From contig JAEOSU010000080.1 of the NCBI GenBank assembly GCA_016840165.1, positions 1-64,000 of the forward strand: DNA of 64,000 nt, read 5' to 3'. Positions 8,762 through 16,566 of the stretch are shown here, in pieces. Both the position numbers and the translations under genes were made by a program. The stretch's first letter is position 1, and each line of letters starts with the position of its first letter. The notes beneath the pieces are model-generated. The model was given only the letters and a program-made list of their open reading frames with translations. It was not told the DNA's origin and made no database searches. This DNA is from Promethearchaeota archaeon (GTDB taxonomy: Archaea > Asgardarchaeota > Lokiarchaeia > Sigyniarchaeales > SOKP01).

Positions 8762-9832
8762 TCAATAAAATTCAATAAAAAAAGCATTTTCCTCTTTTCT
8801 GATTTTATATGCTCTCTTTGTAAATCTTTTTATTAATTCTAAGTTTGTTTTAGTATGATTAGTTAGTTCTAAAACTTTAATTGTAGATGGTTTTTCAATA
8901 TAGGTAATTAAAGGGATAAGTTGATCACTTAGATAATTATCAACGGGAACATCATTATCAATATATTCCAAAATGCTTCTAATCGCCATTTTTCCTAATC
9001 GTTCTGAAGAAAGTTTACGTTCTCCTAATATCGTGCCAGAAGATATATAAGCATCATTATATGATTTAGCCCATAAGCATAAACCTACCCCTGGACTTAA
9101 TGAATCAACCCATTTTTCTGTTAGAACCAAATCATATTCATTTTTCCCTTTCAATGATGATCTGATAGAACTTTTTATTCTTTGTGGGATATTACTTTTA
9201 TTTTGTTTCAATTGATTGGTTATGATAATTTCTCCATAGATTAATTCAATTTCACCTAAAGTAGTCAAATTTAGACTATCTAAATTTCTCTCTGGTGGTG
9301 TTATTGAACATTGTATCTGAGCACCACCTTTAGGATAAAATCCTTGCTTTAACGTATTTATTTCAATATTCAATCCTGACTTTTTAAATAGACGGTAGGT
9401 TACGTTTTCTAAATAATTAATACTTGGTGCCCATTTACCAAATGTTGCACCACCTTTAACTTTTAAAATGATTTTTTCATGAGATTTCAAACCAAGAGAA
9501 GCTATCTGGATAGGCTGGAGTAATAATCCTATACTTGCTGCTGTAGGTATATCGATTTTTATATCTTTTTTTATTACCTTGGTTTCAGGATGGAATAGTA
9601 GTTCAGTTGATCCTACATCACACTTACTTAATCTACTACCAGTCAATTCAGCAAGAAGTCTTAATCCCAGTAAATGTTGCATTCTTAAGCCAGGTTTAGG
9701 ACGATTAGCACGTATGTTTTTAATGCGAATTGGAGTGTTGTAGAGTATAGAATATGCTGCGCTTAATCTAAGGATTGCTCCTCCTCCTTCCCCGATTGCA
9801 CCATCGATTTCTATTTCATTTTTATTACTCAC
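8762..9832 (-). CDS. rtcA: RNA 3'-terminal phosphate cyclase
   Basis: RtcA converts an RNA 3'-phosphate to a 2',3'-cyclic phosphate through a covalent AMP-enzyme step. The 356-residue protein has the N-terminal signature 'GAIGEGGGAILRLS', the RPGLRMQHL-type motif as 'RPKPGLRMQHLLGLRLLA', and the glycine-rich 'GFYPKGGAQ'. His326 in 'LELTNHTKTN' lies where the catalytic histidine of E. coli RtcA (His309) is expected. It is next to a Nudix-NMNAT fusion (6 nt away), so the two are probably one transcript. RNA repair or end processing is plausible in a genome with spliced tRNAs, but that link is inference. Confidence 0.93.
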   Translation of the reverse strand: MSNKNEIEIDGAIGEGGGAILRLSAAYSILYNTPIRIKNIRANRPKPGLRMQHLLGLRLLAELTGSRLSKCDVGSTELLFHPETKVIKKDIKIDIPTAASIGLLLQPIQIASLGLKSHEKIILKVKGGATFGKWAPSINYLENVTYRLFKKSGLNIEINTLKQGFYPKGGAQIQCSITPPERNLDSLNLTTLGEIELIYGEIIITNQLKQNKSNIPQRIKSSIRSSLKGKNEYDLVLTEKWVDSLSPGVGLCLWAKSYNDAYISSGTILGERKLSSERLGKMAIRSILEYIDNDVPVDNYLSDQLIPLITYIEKPSTIKVLELTNHTKTNLELIKRFTKRAYKIRKEENAFFIEFY

Positions 9833-9838
9833 AGAAAT

Positions 9839-10981
9839 CTACTCTTCTTGATATAAGGATCTAATTCTTTTAAGACCATCAAAATTTTTTATTAGAATGG
9901 ATATTTCTTTTGGAACTAATTGTGTCCAAGAATTATCCTCTTTACTTATAAGATGTCGAATATTAGTGCTATTGTATTTTTTTTTGAAAATTCCTAATTT
10001 ATTTGCAACCATATAACCTTTATTTTTGAATAATTCTCTTACCCATTCGCTATTAGAATATACAATATTTATATTTCCGACGATAGTTATTACGTGATCA
10101 ACCCATTTCTGGGCGTTAAATATATCGGGAATTTGATAAATAGTATATCGATTTGGATTAACGTTTCTGGTTTCCATTGCTTTTTTAATAAAACTAACGC
10201 GTTCTTGACCTGTGAAAGGATCATTTTTCTTGTAAGAAAGCTGAGAACTACCAACGCCAATTTTTAATTTATTATGTCTTTTTAAAATATAATTTATGAT
10301 ATAGATATGGCCATGATGCATTGGTTGAAATCGACCAATAAAAAAAGCAATGTCGCTTTCAGGTTTATTGATTTTTATAGGGGAAGCAGTTCCATTAAAA
10401 ATTTCATTTATATTTTTAGTGATAAGTTTACTCCATATTTTCTTTGAATAATCGACAGTATCTTCATCTTTTAAAATGGATTTCAATTCCTCTTCCGTAT
10501 AAAACCTACTTTTATTAGTATCCAGCTCTTCCTCATTGGGAGAAAGCTTTATATCTGAATCTACTGTTCCTAAAAATATGTAAGCAATTTCAGTGACATT
10601 CTTATTCTTTTCTGGTGATAAGGAATAAAAACGTACATTTTTTACATTCTTTGGATTTATTCCAAATTCTTCTTCTAGTTCTCTCAGTGCATCATATTTA
10701 ATATCTTTTAAACTTAAATTTGGCCGATATCTTACATGTCCAGAAGCAGAGTCAGTATAATATCCGGGAAAGGTCTCTTTTGATTGACTTCGCTTTTGTA
10801 CTAAATAAAGTTTATCAGAATCCTTTGATTTAGCAATTATGAAAAATCTAATTATTAAATGACTTACTCCCTGCTGATGTGCTTGTCTTCTATCTAAAGG
10901 AAATATATATTTTGAAATTTGTCCTGAGTGTAAAAACTTTATATGCTCCTCTGCAATACAAGCAATAATCTCCTCTTCCAT
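9839..10981 (-). CDS. Nudix hydrolase fused to archaeal-type NMN adenylyltransferase
   Basis: The 380-residue protein has two enzymes in one chain. The N-terminal half (about 30-180) is a Nudix domain resembling the IPP-isomerase/ADP-ribose group, with the Nudix box ending RELEEEFGI. The C-terminal half (about 205-365) is an NadM-type nucleotidyltransferase with 'FIGRFQPMHHGHI' and the second ATP-binding motif 'YNSTNIRHLI'. NadM makes NAD from NMN and ATP. The bacterial fusions I know (Synechocystis, Francisella) have NadM first and Nudix second; here the order is reversed. A role in NAD turnover is inferred. Confidence 0.87.
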   Translation of the reverse strand: MEEEIIACIAEEHIKFLHSGQISKYIFPLDRRQAHQQGVSHLIIRFFIIAKSKDSDKLYLVQKRSQSKETFPGYYTDSASGHVRYRPNLSLKDIKYDALRELEEEFGINPKNVKNVRFYSLSPEKNKNVTEIAYIFLGTVDSDIKLSPNEEELDTNKSRFYTEEELKSILKDEDTVDYSKKIWSKLITKNINEIFNGTASPIKINKPESDIAFFIGRFQPMHHGHIYIINYILKRHNKLKIGVGSSQLSYKKNDPFTGQERVSFIKKAMETRNVNPNRYTIYQIPDIFNAQKWVDHVITIVGNINIVYSNSEWVRELFKNKGYMVANKLGIFKKKYNSTNIRHLISKEDNSWTQLVPKEISILIKNFDGLKRIRSLYQEE

Positions 10982-10993
10982 ATTATCCCCTTT

Positions 10994-11827
10994 TTATAAT
11001 TTAAATCGAATAGTATCTCCTATGTTTAAATTAAGCTTCACTGCAGCATTGCTTTGATTCATTGAAATTTCAAGATAATCTGAAGATCCTTTAAGAAAAA
11101 TTAATTCATTAGTATCTGTAGCTCTATAATGGGATTGAATGATTCCCTGATATTCATTTTCATTGATTTGCACGGTTAATGGTGAGCCTTCATGAAGTTT
11201 GAAATTAGTATCTTTAATTTGATCTTTCATAATTGGAATATTAGTTACTAGATTACCAAAGTTATCTATATATTGTATAGTACAGTCTATGGTTTTATCT
11301 TGTAGTGAGATTTTATATGTGATGGGAAATGGGAATAGATTCTTCGGATTAAAATTAGGTCCAAATTTATTAAGTGGAATATTTTTAGAAAGGTAAGCAC
11401 TGACAGGAGCCATTATATCACGTCCGTGGAATGTATTTGAAACTGGCATATGGTAAAAGTTTTCATTTTGAATATGAATACAATCTTTAATTTCATTTTC
11501 ATTAAAAGCGAGCCAAAAAATTCCATTATCAGGACCAATAAAATAATGATTTGAACTTGTTTTAATTGCTAAAATCTTTCTTGAACTTCCAACCCCCGGA
11601 TCTACAACTACAACAAAAATAGAATTTTGTGGGAATAGCCTATAAACGGTTTTGATGATGAAAGATGTCTCGATTATTGAATAGGAAGAAATTTGATGGT
11701 GTATATCAATGATTCTTGCTTTAGGATTGATTCCAATCATCACCGCTTTCATAGCGGCAATATAATGCGATCCTTTTGGTCCAAAATCGGTAATTAAACC
11801 AATAATTCCATTGTGAGTAGTGTCCAT
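10994..11827 (-). CDS. S-adenosyl-L-methionine hydrolase (DUF62/SAM hydroxide adenosyltransferase)
   Basis: The family hydrolyses SAM to adenosine and methionine and is related to fluorinase. The 277-residue protein has the family's motifs in order: 'LITDFGPKGSHY' (11-22), 'DPGVGSSR' (76-83), 'GPDNGIFW' (98-105) and 'FHGRDIMAP' (133-141), followed by a C-terminal beta domain. It lies 12 nt upstream of the Nudix-NMNAT gene on the same strand, so a SAM/NAD nucleotide-metabolism transcript is possible. Confidence 0.92.
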   Translation of the reverse strand: MDTTHNGIIGLITDFGPKGSHYIAAMKAVMIGINPKARIIDIHHQISSYSIIETSFIIKTVYRLFPQNSIFVVVVDPGVGSSRKILAIKTSSNHYFIGPDNGIFWLAFNENEIKDCIHIQNENFYHMPVSNTFHGRDIMAPVSAYLSKNIPLNKFGPNFNPKNLFPFPITYKISLQDKTIDCTIQYIDNFGNLVTNIPIMKDQIKDTNFKLHEGSPLTVQINENEYQGIIQSHYRATDTNELIFLKGSSDYLEISMNQSNAAVKLNLNIGDTIRFKL

Positions 11828-11880
11828 CTTTTAATTGTTAGGACTGAAAAATAAAATTAGATACTTAATCTTTGAAAAGA

Positions 11881-12783
11881 TTATGAAGACTTATATTTTT
11901 CATCAACTTTATAGAACTCTTCCAATGCTTTTGATTTCAAGCGATATTCCTCCTCTTTTTCAAAATCAACCAATTTTTTTGATAATTCGCTCGCCTCTTT
12001 ATAGGCAGTATAAGCAGAATGAAAATCTTCATTTCTTAGGAAGTTCCTTGCCTCTTGGATTACTTGTTCTCTTTTTTTTGAGAGATCAGGAATTTTCTTA
12101 GAATAATTAGCCTTCTCCTTTAATGATTCTGCAATATCCACGATATACATTTCTTCAGCTATCTCTGATGCTTTATTAAAAAATTTTGTTGCTTTTTCAT
12201 AATCCAATTCTTTTAAAGCATTATTAGCAATATCATAGTGTTCACTAATTTTCTCATGAACGCCCTCTTCGACTTGCTTTAATAATTCCTGAGCAATTCT
12301 TCTTTCTTTTTTACCTCCACTAAGCATAAATTTTGTAATATTAATTATACTATTTTTAAGTGCTTCTGGTTTCAAAAGATCTATTAACGGCTCCAGATGT
12401 TCTATATAAATATCTTTTAAAATTGATTCAAACTCTTCCTGGGATAATTTTAAGAGTTCTGGTCCAAGTATCTCTAAAGCTTCCGCTCCTTCCTTCAAAG
12501 AGGCCCTAAATTTCTCTGGCTTGTCATTTTCATCAAGTAAAAGACCTATTATTACCCCCGATGCTTTTCGCCTTAATTTTCCTTTAAATTTATATAAATG
12601 TGAGAAAATAATATGATCTTTTAGTTTTAATAAATTATATTCATCTTTGGAATGATCTAAGTTAAGTCGCAAAAATAAATCATTGGTAATTTGAAAATCT
12701 GATTTCCCTTCTTTACGAAAATACCCCAATACTTTATAATCTTTATCTAAGGGCAATATTATAACAAAACTTCCTACTGGCAT
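11881..12783 (-). CDS. Hypothetical protein, alpha/beta N-terminus with TPR-like C-terminus
   Basis: Not recognised. The 300-residue protein begins with a beta-rich segment (MPVGSFVIILPLDKDYKVLG) and a compact domain to about residue 85. A helical region follows, then from about 180 repeated helical pairs of TPR type ('ALKELDYEKATKFFNKASEIA', 'FLRNEDFHSAYTAYKEASEL'). No membrane segment or signal. It heads a run of three minus-strand genes with two shorter coiled-coil proteins downstream in the transcript sense being upstream in coordinates; spacing to the next gene is 68 nt. A scaffold or adaptor role is only a guess. Confidence 0.7.
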   Translation of the reverse strand: MPVGSFVIILPLDKDYKVLGYFRKEGKSDFQITNDLFLRLNLDHSKDEYNLLKLKDHIIFSHLYKFKGKLRRKASGVIIGLLLDENDKPEKFRASLKEGAEALEILGPELLKLSQEEFESILKDIYIEHLEPLIDLLKPEALKNSIINITKFMLSGGKKERRIAQELLKQVEEGVHEKISEHYDIANNALKELDYEKATKFFNKASEIAEEMYIVDIAESLKEKANYSKKIPDLSKKREQVIQEARNFLRNEDFHSAYTAYKEASELSKKLVDFEKEEEYRLKSKALEEFYKVDEKYKSS

Positions 12784-12851
12784 TATTAATTACTCTCTAT
12801 TAATTCTTTCTTTTTCAATTAAAGGTTCTAATATTAGAAAAATATGATCAT

Positions 12852-13280
12852 TTATTCTTTACAACTAATGATTCTATTAGTTTCTTCACGAATGGATTGA
12901 ATAATATTTAGTAATTGAGCATAATATAAATTATTCGACACGACCTGTTCTGCCTGTTTTATCATCTCTATTGCTTTTTTCTCTTCTTCCGTGATAGATT
13001 CAATTGATTTTTTTTCGTATAATTCCTTAATCTTAGAATTGAAATCATCTGCAATTTCTTGAAGATTTTCACTCGACTTCATTCGGAATTGTTTTAAGAC
13101 TTCTACTATAAGGCGAATATTCTCATTTACTGAAATAGTTTCTTCTGAGAATTTTTGGGACATTGACTGTATAGCAGTACTCATTTGATTAATTTGAGCG
13201 ATAGTCCCATCTAAAGATGCAGTAATTTGATTTATTTTATTAATCATTTCATCTAATAATCTTTCAGCCAAACTTTTCAC
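12852..13280 (-). CDS. Hypothetical coiled-coil protein
   Basis: The 142-residue protein is helical throughout with heptad-like repeats ('MINKINQITASLDGTIAQINQM', 'VEVLKQFRMKSSENLQEIAD') and no membrane segment. It resembles the neighbouring 138-residue gene at 13314 in size and composition (polar, Gln/Asn-rich N-terminal coil), suggesting a related pair. No family recognised. A single Cys is near the C-terminus (ISCKE). Confidence 0.65.
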   Translation of the reverse strand: MKSLAERLLDEMINKINQITASLDGTIAQINQMSTAIQSMSQKFSEETISVNENIRLIVEVLKQFRMKSSENLQEIADDFNSKIKELYEKKSIESITEEEKKAIEMIKQAEQVVSNNLYYAQLLNIIQSIREETNRIISCKE

Positions 13281-13313
13281 CTTTGTTAATTAAGTTTGTT
13301 ATATACATTTATT

Positions 13314-13730
13314 TTATACTTTATTTGGCATTTGTTCTTTCAAGTTTTTCACAGAGCTAATAGCTTCTGCAAGAATTAAATTGACGGTATCTTGATTTAA
13401 TACTTCACTTGAGAGTTTTTCAAATTCTTCTAATTTCTTTATTAAATTTGTGAGAGCATCTAATCCAAGTCCTTCTTGTATTTTTTTCAACTCCTCCTTA
13501 GTACCCTCTCCTATATTTTTTAGGACATTTAAATGCTTATCTTGTGTAAGATTAATTTCATGTGAGAATTCCTTTAGTTTTTCATTTAAATTAGTAATTT
13601 TTTGTTCTATGTTTTGATTAAGTCCATCTAATGAAGTTTTTAACCCTTGAATAGCTTGACCTAACTGAGCAATTCTCTTATAAATATTTTGGAGAAGATC
13701 TGTCAACATTTCTGCCAATTGAAAGTACAC
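13314..13730 (-). CDS. Hypothetical coiled-coil protein
   Basis: The 138-residue protein has a near-continuous coiled coil ('IAQLGQAIQGLKTSLDGLNQ', 'KITNLNEKLKEFSHEI') that would fit an oligomeric rod. It lies 33 nt upstream of the 142-residue coiled-coil gene on the same strand, so the two are probably co-expressed. No family recognised. Confidence 0.65.
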   Translation of the reverse strand: MYFQLAEMLTDLLQNIYKRIAQLGQAIQGLKTSLDGLNQNIEQKITNLNEKLKEFSHEINLTQDKHLNVLKNIGEGTKEELKKIQEGLGLDALTNLIKKLEEFEKLSSEVLNQDTVNLILAEAISSVKNLKEQMPNKV

Positions 13731-13836
13731 CTCAAATATTTTATTTAAAGATAAAAAATTATGTAATATTTGCTTCGATTATTAATATAGTAGATTAATA
13801 GAATAAAAAAATTTTTATGTTTTTATTCTTTTTGAC

Positions 13837-13844
13837 TTTATAAG
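13837..13844 (+). promoter_or_regulatory. Candidate TATA box for tRNA-Ile(UAU)
   Basis: TTTATAAG lies 51 nt upstream of the tRNA 5' end. With normal archaeal spacing transcription would start about 25 nt before the tRNA, giving a short leader for RNase P to remove. Confidence 0.35.
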
Positions 13845-13895
13845 ATTGAGTCCCTAGTAAAAGTACATAATAGGAGCGCAATCAAATAATATTAT

Positions 13896-14105
13896 GGGCC
13901 ATTAGCTCAGATATCTACGAGAGTTTATCTCGTTAACTAAAATGGTTAACAAGGTTTAATAGAAGCTTGGTCAACAAGCGCAGGTCTTATAAATGACACA
14001 CAGACATACAAAAGCAAGCAATTGTCTGTATTTAGTAAAAACCTGAGATCCGGGGTTCAAAATGATTAATCATAACCATTATTCATGAAATTCCCCGATG
14101 GCCCA
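13896..14105 (+). tRNA. tRNA-Ile(UAU) interrupted by three introns
   Basis: A perfect 7-bp acceptor stem GGGCCAT (13896-13902)/ATGGCCC (14098-14104) with A73 at 14105 encloses 210 nt. The parts are: D-stem GCTC (13905-13908); a D-loop insert of about 55 nt (about 13911-13965) with its own hairpin CGAGA/TCTCG; then CTTGGTCAAC and AAGC. Anticodon stem CAGGT (13981-13985)/ACCTG (14041-14045) has anticodon TAT at 13988-13990 and a 48-nt intron at 13992-14039 with a 7-bp hairpin ACAGACA/TGTCTGT. T-stem CGGGG (14051-14055)/CCCCG (14093-14097) encloses TTCAA, a 30-nt insert (14061-14090) and TT. Removing all three leaves 77 nt, a normal tRNA. The exact D-loop splice sites are uncertain. The GGGCC acceptor and A73 fit isoleucine. 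Confidence 0.82.
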
Positions 14106-14109
14106 TCTT

Positions 14110-14790
14110 TTATTTATCCAATACAGTATCAACTAAATTCAAAACCCATTTCTTAATCTGCATTAAATTTTTTAACAATCCAGGTACCAGATTGTCTGGG
14201 AATGGTTTTTCTTGATCCAAAGTTTGGACATTGGTCATCCATTTATTTAATGCTAATTGAACCAAACTTGAACCTTCAGCTTCCATAAACATCGGAACAA
14301 CCGCAGCACTTTCTCTAGCATCCCCTATTGTGAAATAAACTTTCCTATTTATTTCATTTAGCATAACATAATTTGCACATTCATCTAATTTTCTTTCAAC
14401 TAATATAATTTTAAGAATTTGACTCTTTAATTCATTATCTTGAGAAGAGAAAGAGATTTTTCGTTTTTCAAGTTTTGGTTTAACCTCATTTAATAACTTG
14501 TCTCCCGTAGTTCCTTCAGGAAAATATTTTGTTAAACGTAATCCATCATCTAATGCTTCAATAAATGTAAACTTTTTTGTGTTTGAATAGAAAATAGTCT
14601 GAGAACCCTCTTTGGTTTCATTTGCCGATTGCTTTAAAAAAATATTTCTCATACCTACAGAATTGGTGGTATGGTATGCTAATTCAAATAATTGCTTTGG
14701 AATTAAAGGTTCATAAGGTATTTTTGTTTGAGTAAATGCCCATTGAGTCCGAATAACGTTATTAAACTGAGTTAAAAGTCGATTTTCCAT
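14110..14790 (-). CDS. Hypothetical protein
   Basis: I do not recognise this 226-residue soluble protein. It has an alpha/beta middle part ('KIILVERKLDECANYVMLNEINRKVYFTIGDARESA') and a helical C-terminus ('LLKNLMQIKKWVLNLVDTVLDK'). No signal peptide or metal motif. Its stop lies 4 nt beyond the 3' end of the convergent tRNA-Ile gene, so the two transcripts must terminate tightly or overlap. Confidence 0.65.
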   Translation of the reverse strand: MENRLLTQFNNVIRTQWAFTQTKIPYEPLIPKQLFELAYHTTNSVGMRNIFLKQSANETKEGSQTIFYSNTKKFTFIEALDDGLRLTKYFPEGTTGDKLLNEVKPKLEKRKISFSSQDNELKSQILKIILVERKLDECANYVMLNEINRKVYFTIGDARESAAVVPMFMEAEGSSLVQLALNKWMTNVQTLDQEKPFPDNLVPGLLKNLMQIKKWVLNLVDTVLDK

Positions 14791-14930
14791 CGTTTCAAAA
14801 TTCCTATCGTTATTATTATATTATTCTACTAGTTTTTATTTTTATTTTTTTTTATTGTCAATTAAATAAAAATTAAGGAGGAATTTATGATAAGATTTAA
14901 TAGAAAAATTAAGGATATGTAATATTAATC

Positions 14931-16307
14931 TCATTTTTTGCGTATTTGAGAATAAGCTTTTTCAAGACGCTCAATTGCTAATAGTATATCTTTAGATTGA
15001 GCTCCAATTGCCGCATTCATTACAATATAGGGTTGACTATAATCTTCACAGCAGGTACCAAATGCTTTCTCTCTTGAATTATATACTCGTGGCCCAGTAA
15101 CTCTCAAATTATACAGAGCACCTCCTAATGCAGTTAATTGTTCTTTTTTTAAATTATTTAATGACATCGCTACTGCTACCGGATTAAATATTTTTAGGAT
15201 CCTTTCATCAAGTTTTTGTGCAAGAGTTTGGAGTTTCTCTTCAAGTAATTTACGATTTTGTTGCTGCTCTAACAACATTCTTTCATAGCCTTTAACTCCT
15301 AAAGATAACATAGAGATGAGAAAATTCACTATAGGTGTTGCAGAAGCTCTGCCAGCGTATGCTTGACTTATTTGTGTAATAATTTCTTCCCTTGGTGAGG
15401 CAATTACCGCTCCCCCTATTGGAGTAAGTATGTTTTTATCAGTTGATTGAATTACAGCATCTACACGGCCAGCATCTATACCTGCACGTATCAATTTCAT
15501 CCATTCTGGACTTTGAACACCATATGCGTTAATTACAATATGGACCAAATTCTTATCTTTTGCAAATTTACTTATCTCTTTAATATCATCATGCTCTCGA
15601 GGTGGGAAAAAACTTGTGACGGACAGCACAGCAAAACAATCATCATCATAATTTTTTATAATATCCTCAATTGGAATCCTTACAGCATCATCAAAAATTT
15701 TTCCCTTAATAATTTTAGAGCGAATTCCCATCAAATCTAAAGCTTTCAAGAGTGATTTATGATCTACTTGAGGTACTAAAACTTTCCTTTTTCGCAGAAA
15801 TTTCTCCTCATTCCAATCTGGCTTAAGAGCGCCTAAACATAATGCTAAGGACATCCCAGTACAGAGTGGAATGACTATTGCTTTTTGAATATTGGGCAAA
15901 CCGAACTTTCTAAGAAAATCTCTGGCTAAATAATTAGAAATTTCATACATAATTGACCCACCTGGAGCTTTTGGCTGAGGTGCGGTTAAGAATCCACTTC
16001 TACCCACACCATGACAGAATCCTGAGGAAGTAAGCAGATGCAGTCGAGAAGCAATTCTAGCCTCTCTTTCTCCCACCCTTGATGCTTTATCATCTTTATC
16101 AGTATCCATATTTGAGAGAGTTTGTAAGAAAAAGTTTATTTGTTCCTCACTCCAAGGATCAATAGGCATGCTCTTTTGTTCGAATAAGATTCGCATCGGA
16201 TTAAGAAAGTTATTTAAAACCAAGTTGCCTCGATTAAGCATATTCTGAGGGATGGAAGTGTTTTCAAAATATCTAATAATGTTATCAAAATCAACCAAAA
16301 ATATCAC
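14931..16307 (-). CDS. spcS: O-phosphoseryl-tRNA(Sec) selenium transferase (SepSecS)
   Basis: SepSecS is a PLP enzyme that turns phosphoseryl-tRNA(Sec) into selenocysteyl-tRNA using selenophosphate. This is the archaeal/eukaryotic route. The 458-residue protein has the family's motifs: 'VGEREARIAS' (78-87), 'HGVGRSG' (99-105), 'QPKAPGGS' (111-118) and 'TDKNILTPIGGA' (289-300), where Lys291 matches the PLP lysine. The open frame starts at a GTG (16307) that is itself within AAGGTGAT; a TTG three codons later (16298) placed 4-5 nt after that Shine-Dalgarno may be the real start. It is transcribed in the same direction as tRNA-Sec, which ends 23 nt upstream. Confidence 0.95.
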   Translation of the reverse strand: MIFLVDFDNIIRYFENTSIPQNMLNRGNLVLNNFLNPMRILFEQKSMPIDPWSEEQINFFLQTLSNMDTDKDDKASRVGEREARIASRLHLLTSSGFCHGVGRSGFLTAPQPKAPGGSIMYEISNYLARDFLRKFGLPNIQKAIVIPLCTGMSLALCLGALKPDWNEEKFLRKRKVLVPQVDHKSLLKALDLMGIRSKIIKGKIFDDAVRIPIEDIIKNYDDDCFAVLSVTSFFPPREHDDIKEISKFAKDKNLVHIVINAYGVQSPEWMKLIRAGIDAGRVDAVIQSTDKNILTPIGGAVIASPREEIITQISQAYAGRASATPIVNFLISMLSLGVKGYERMLLEQQQNRKLLEEKLQTLAQKLDERILKIFNPVAVAMSLNNLKKEQLTALGGALYNLRVTGPRVYNSREKAFGTCCEDYSQPYIVMNAAIGAQSKDILLAIERLEKAYSQIRKK

Positions 16308-16329
16308 CTTATACTATCTTTTAAAAAAT

Positions 16330-16482
16330 TGGCGGCCCTCGAGGAGAGTTTCGAAAGTTAGGAAAATCCTAGCTATTATCGAACTCCTATCCCTCCGCAG
16401 GATAACTAGGTTTGAAGCCTAGCGTCAGAGACCACTTATCGTAAAAAACCGATGAGGTTTTTAATTCCGACCGTCAAGGGCC
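16330..16482 (-). tRNA. selC: tRNA-Sec(UCA) with introns in the D-loop and T-loop
   Basis: On the minus strand: a 9-bp acceptor stem GGCCCTTGA (16482-16474)/TCGAGGGCC (16342-16334), G73 at 16333 and encoded CCA (16332-16330). A 6-bp D-stem GTCGGA/TCTGAC encloses TGGTC plus a 31-nt insert (16465-16435) containing a 7-bp hairpin AAAAACC/GGTTTTT. Anticodon stem CTAGG/CCTAG has loop CTTCAAA, anticodon TCA at 16413-16415. The long variable arm has stem TATCC/GGATA. A 4-bp T-stem GGAG/CTCC encloses TTCGA, a 30-nt insert (16378-16349) with hairpin TAGGA/TCCTA, and CT. The 9-bp acceptor, 4-bp T-stem and 6-bp D-stem are diagnostic of tRNA-Sec. The spliced length is about 89 nt plus CCA. Confidence 0.92.
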
Positions 16483-16566
16483 ACTAAATAATGAACTATG
16501 TACAAGTACATTATATTGTTTGATTTAAATGAACTTTATGGTTTAATTTTAAATATTTATCATTCA

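Noticed and set aside
11835..12101. An 88-codon plus-strand frame
   Set aside because: It overlaps the TPR-like minus-strand gene and has no Shine-Dalgarno or family resemblance.
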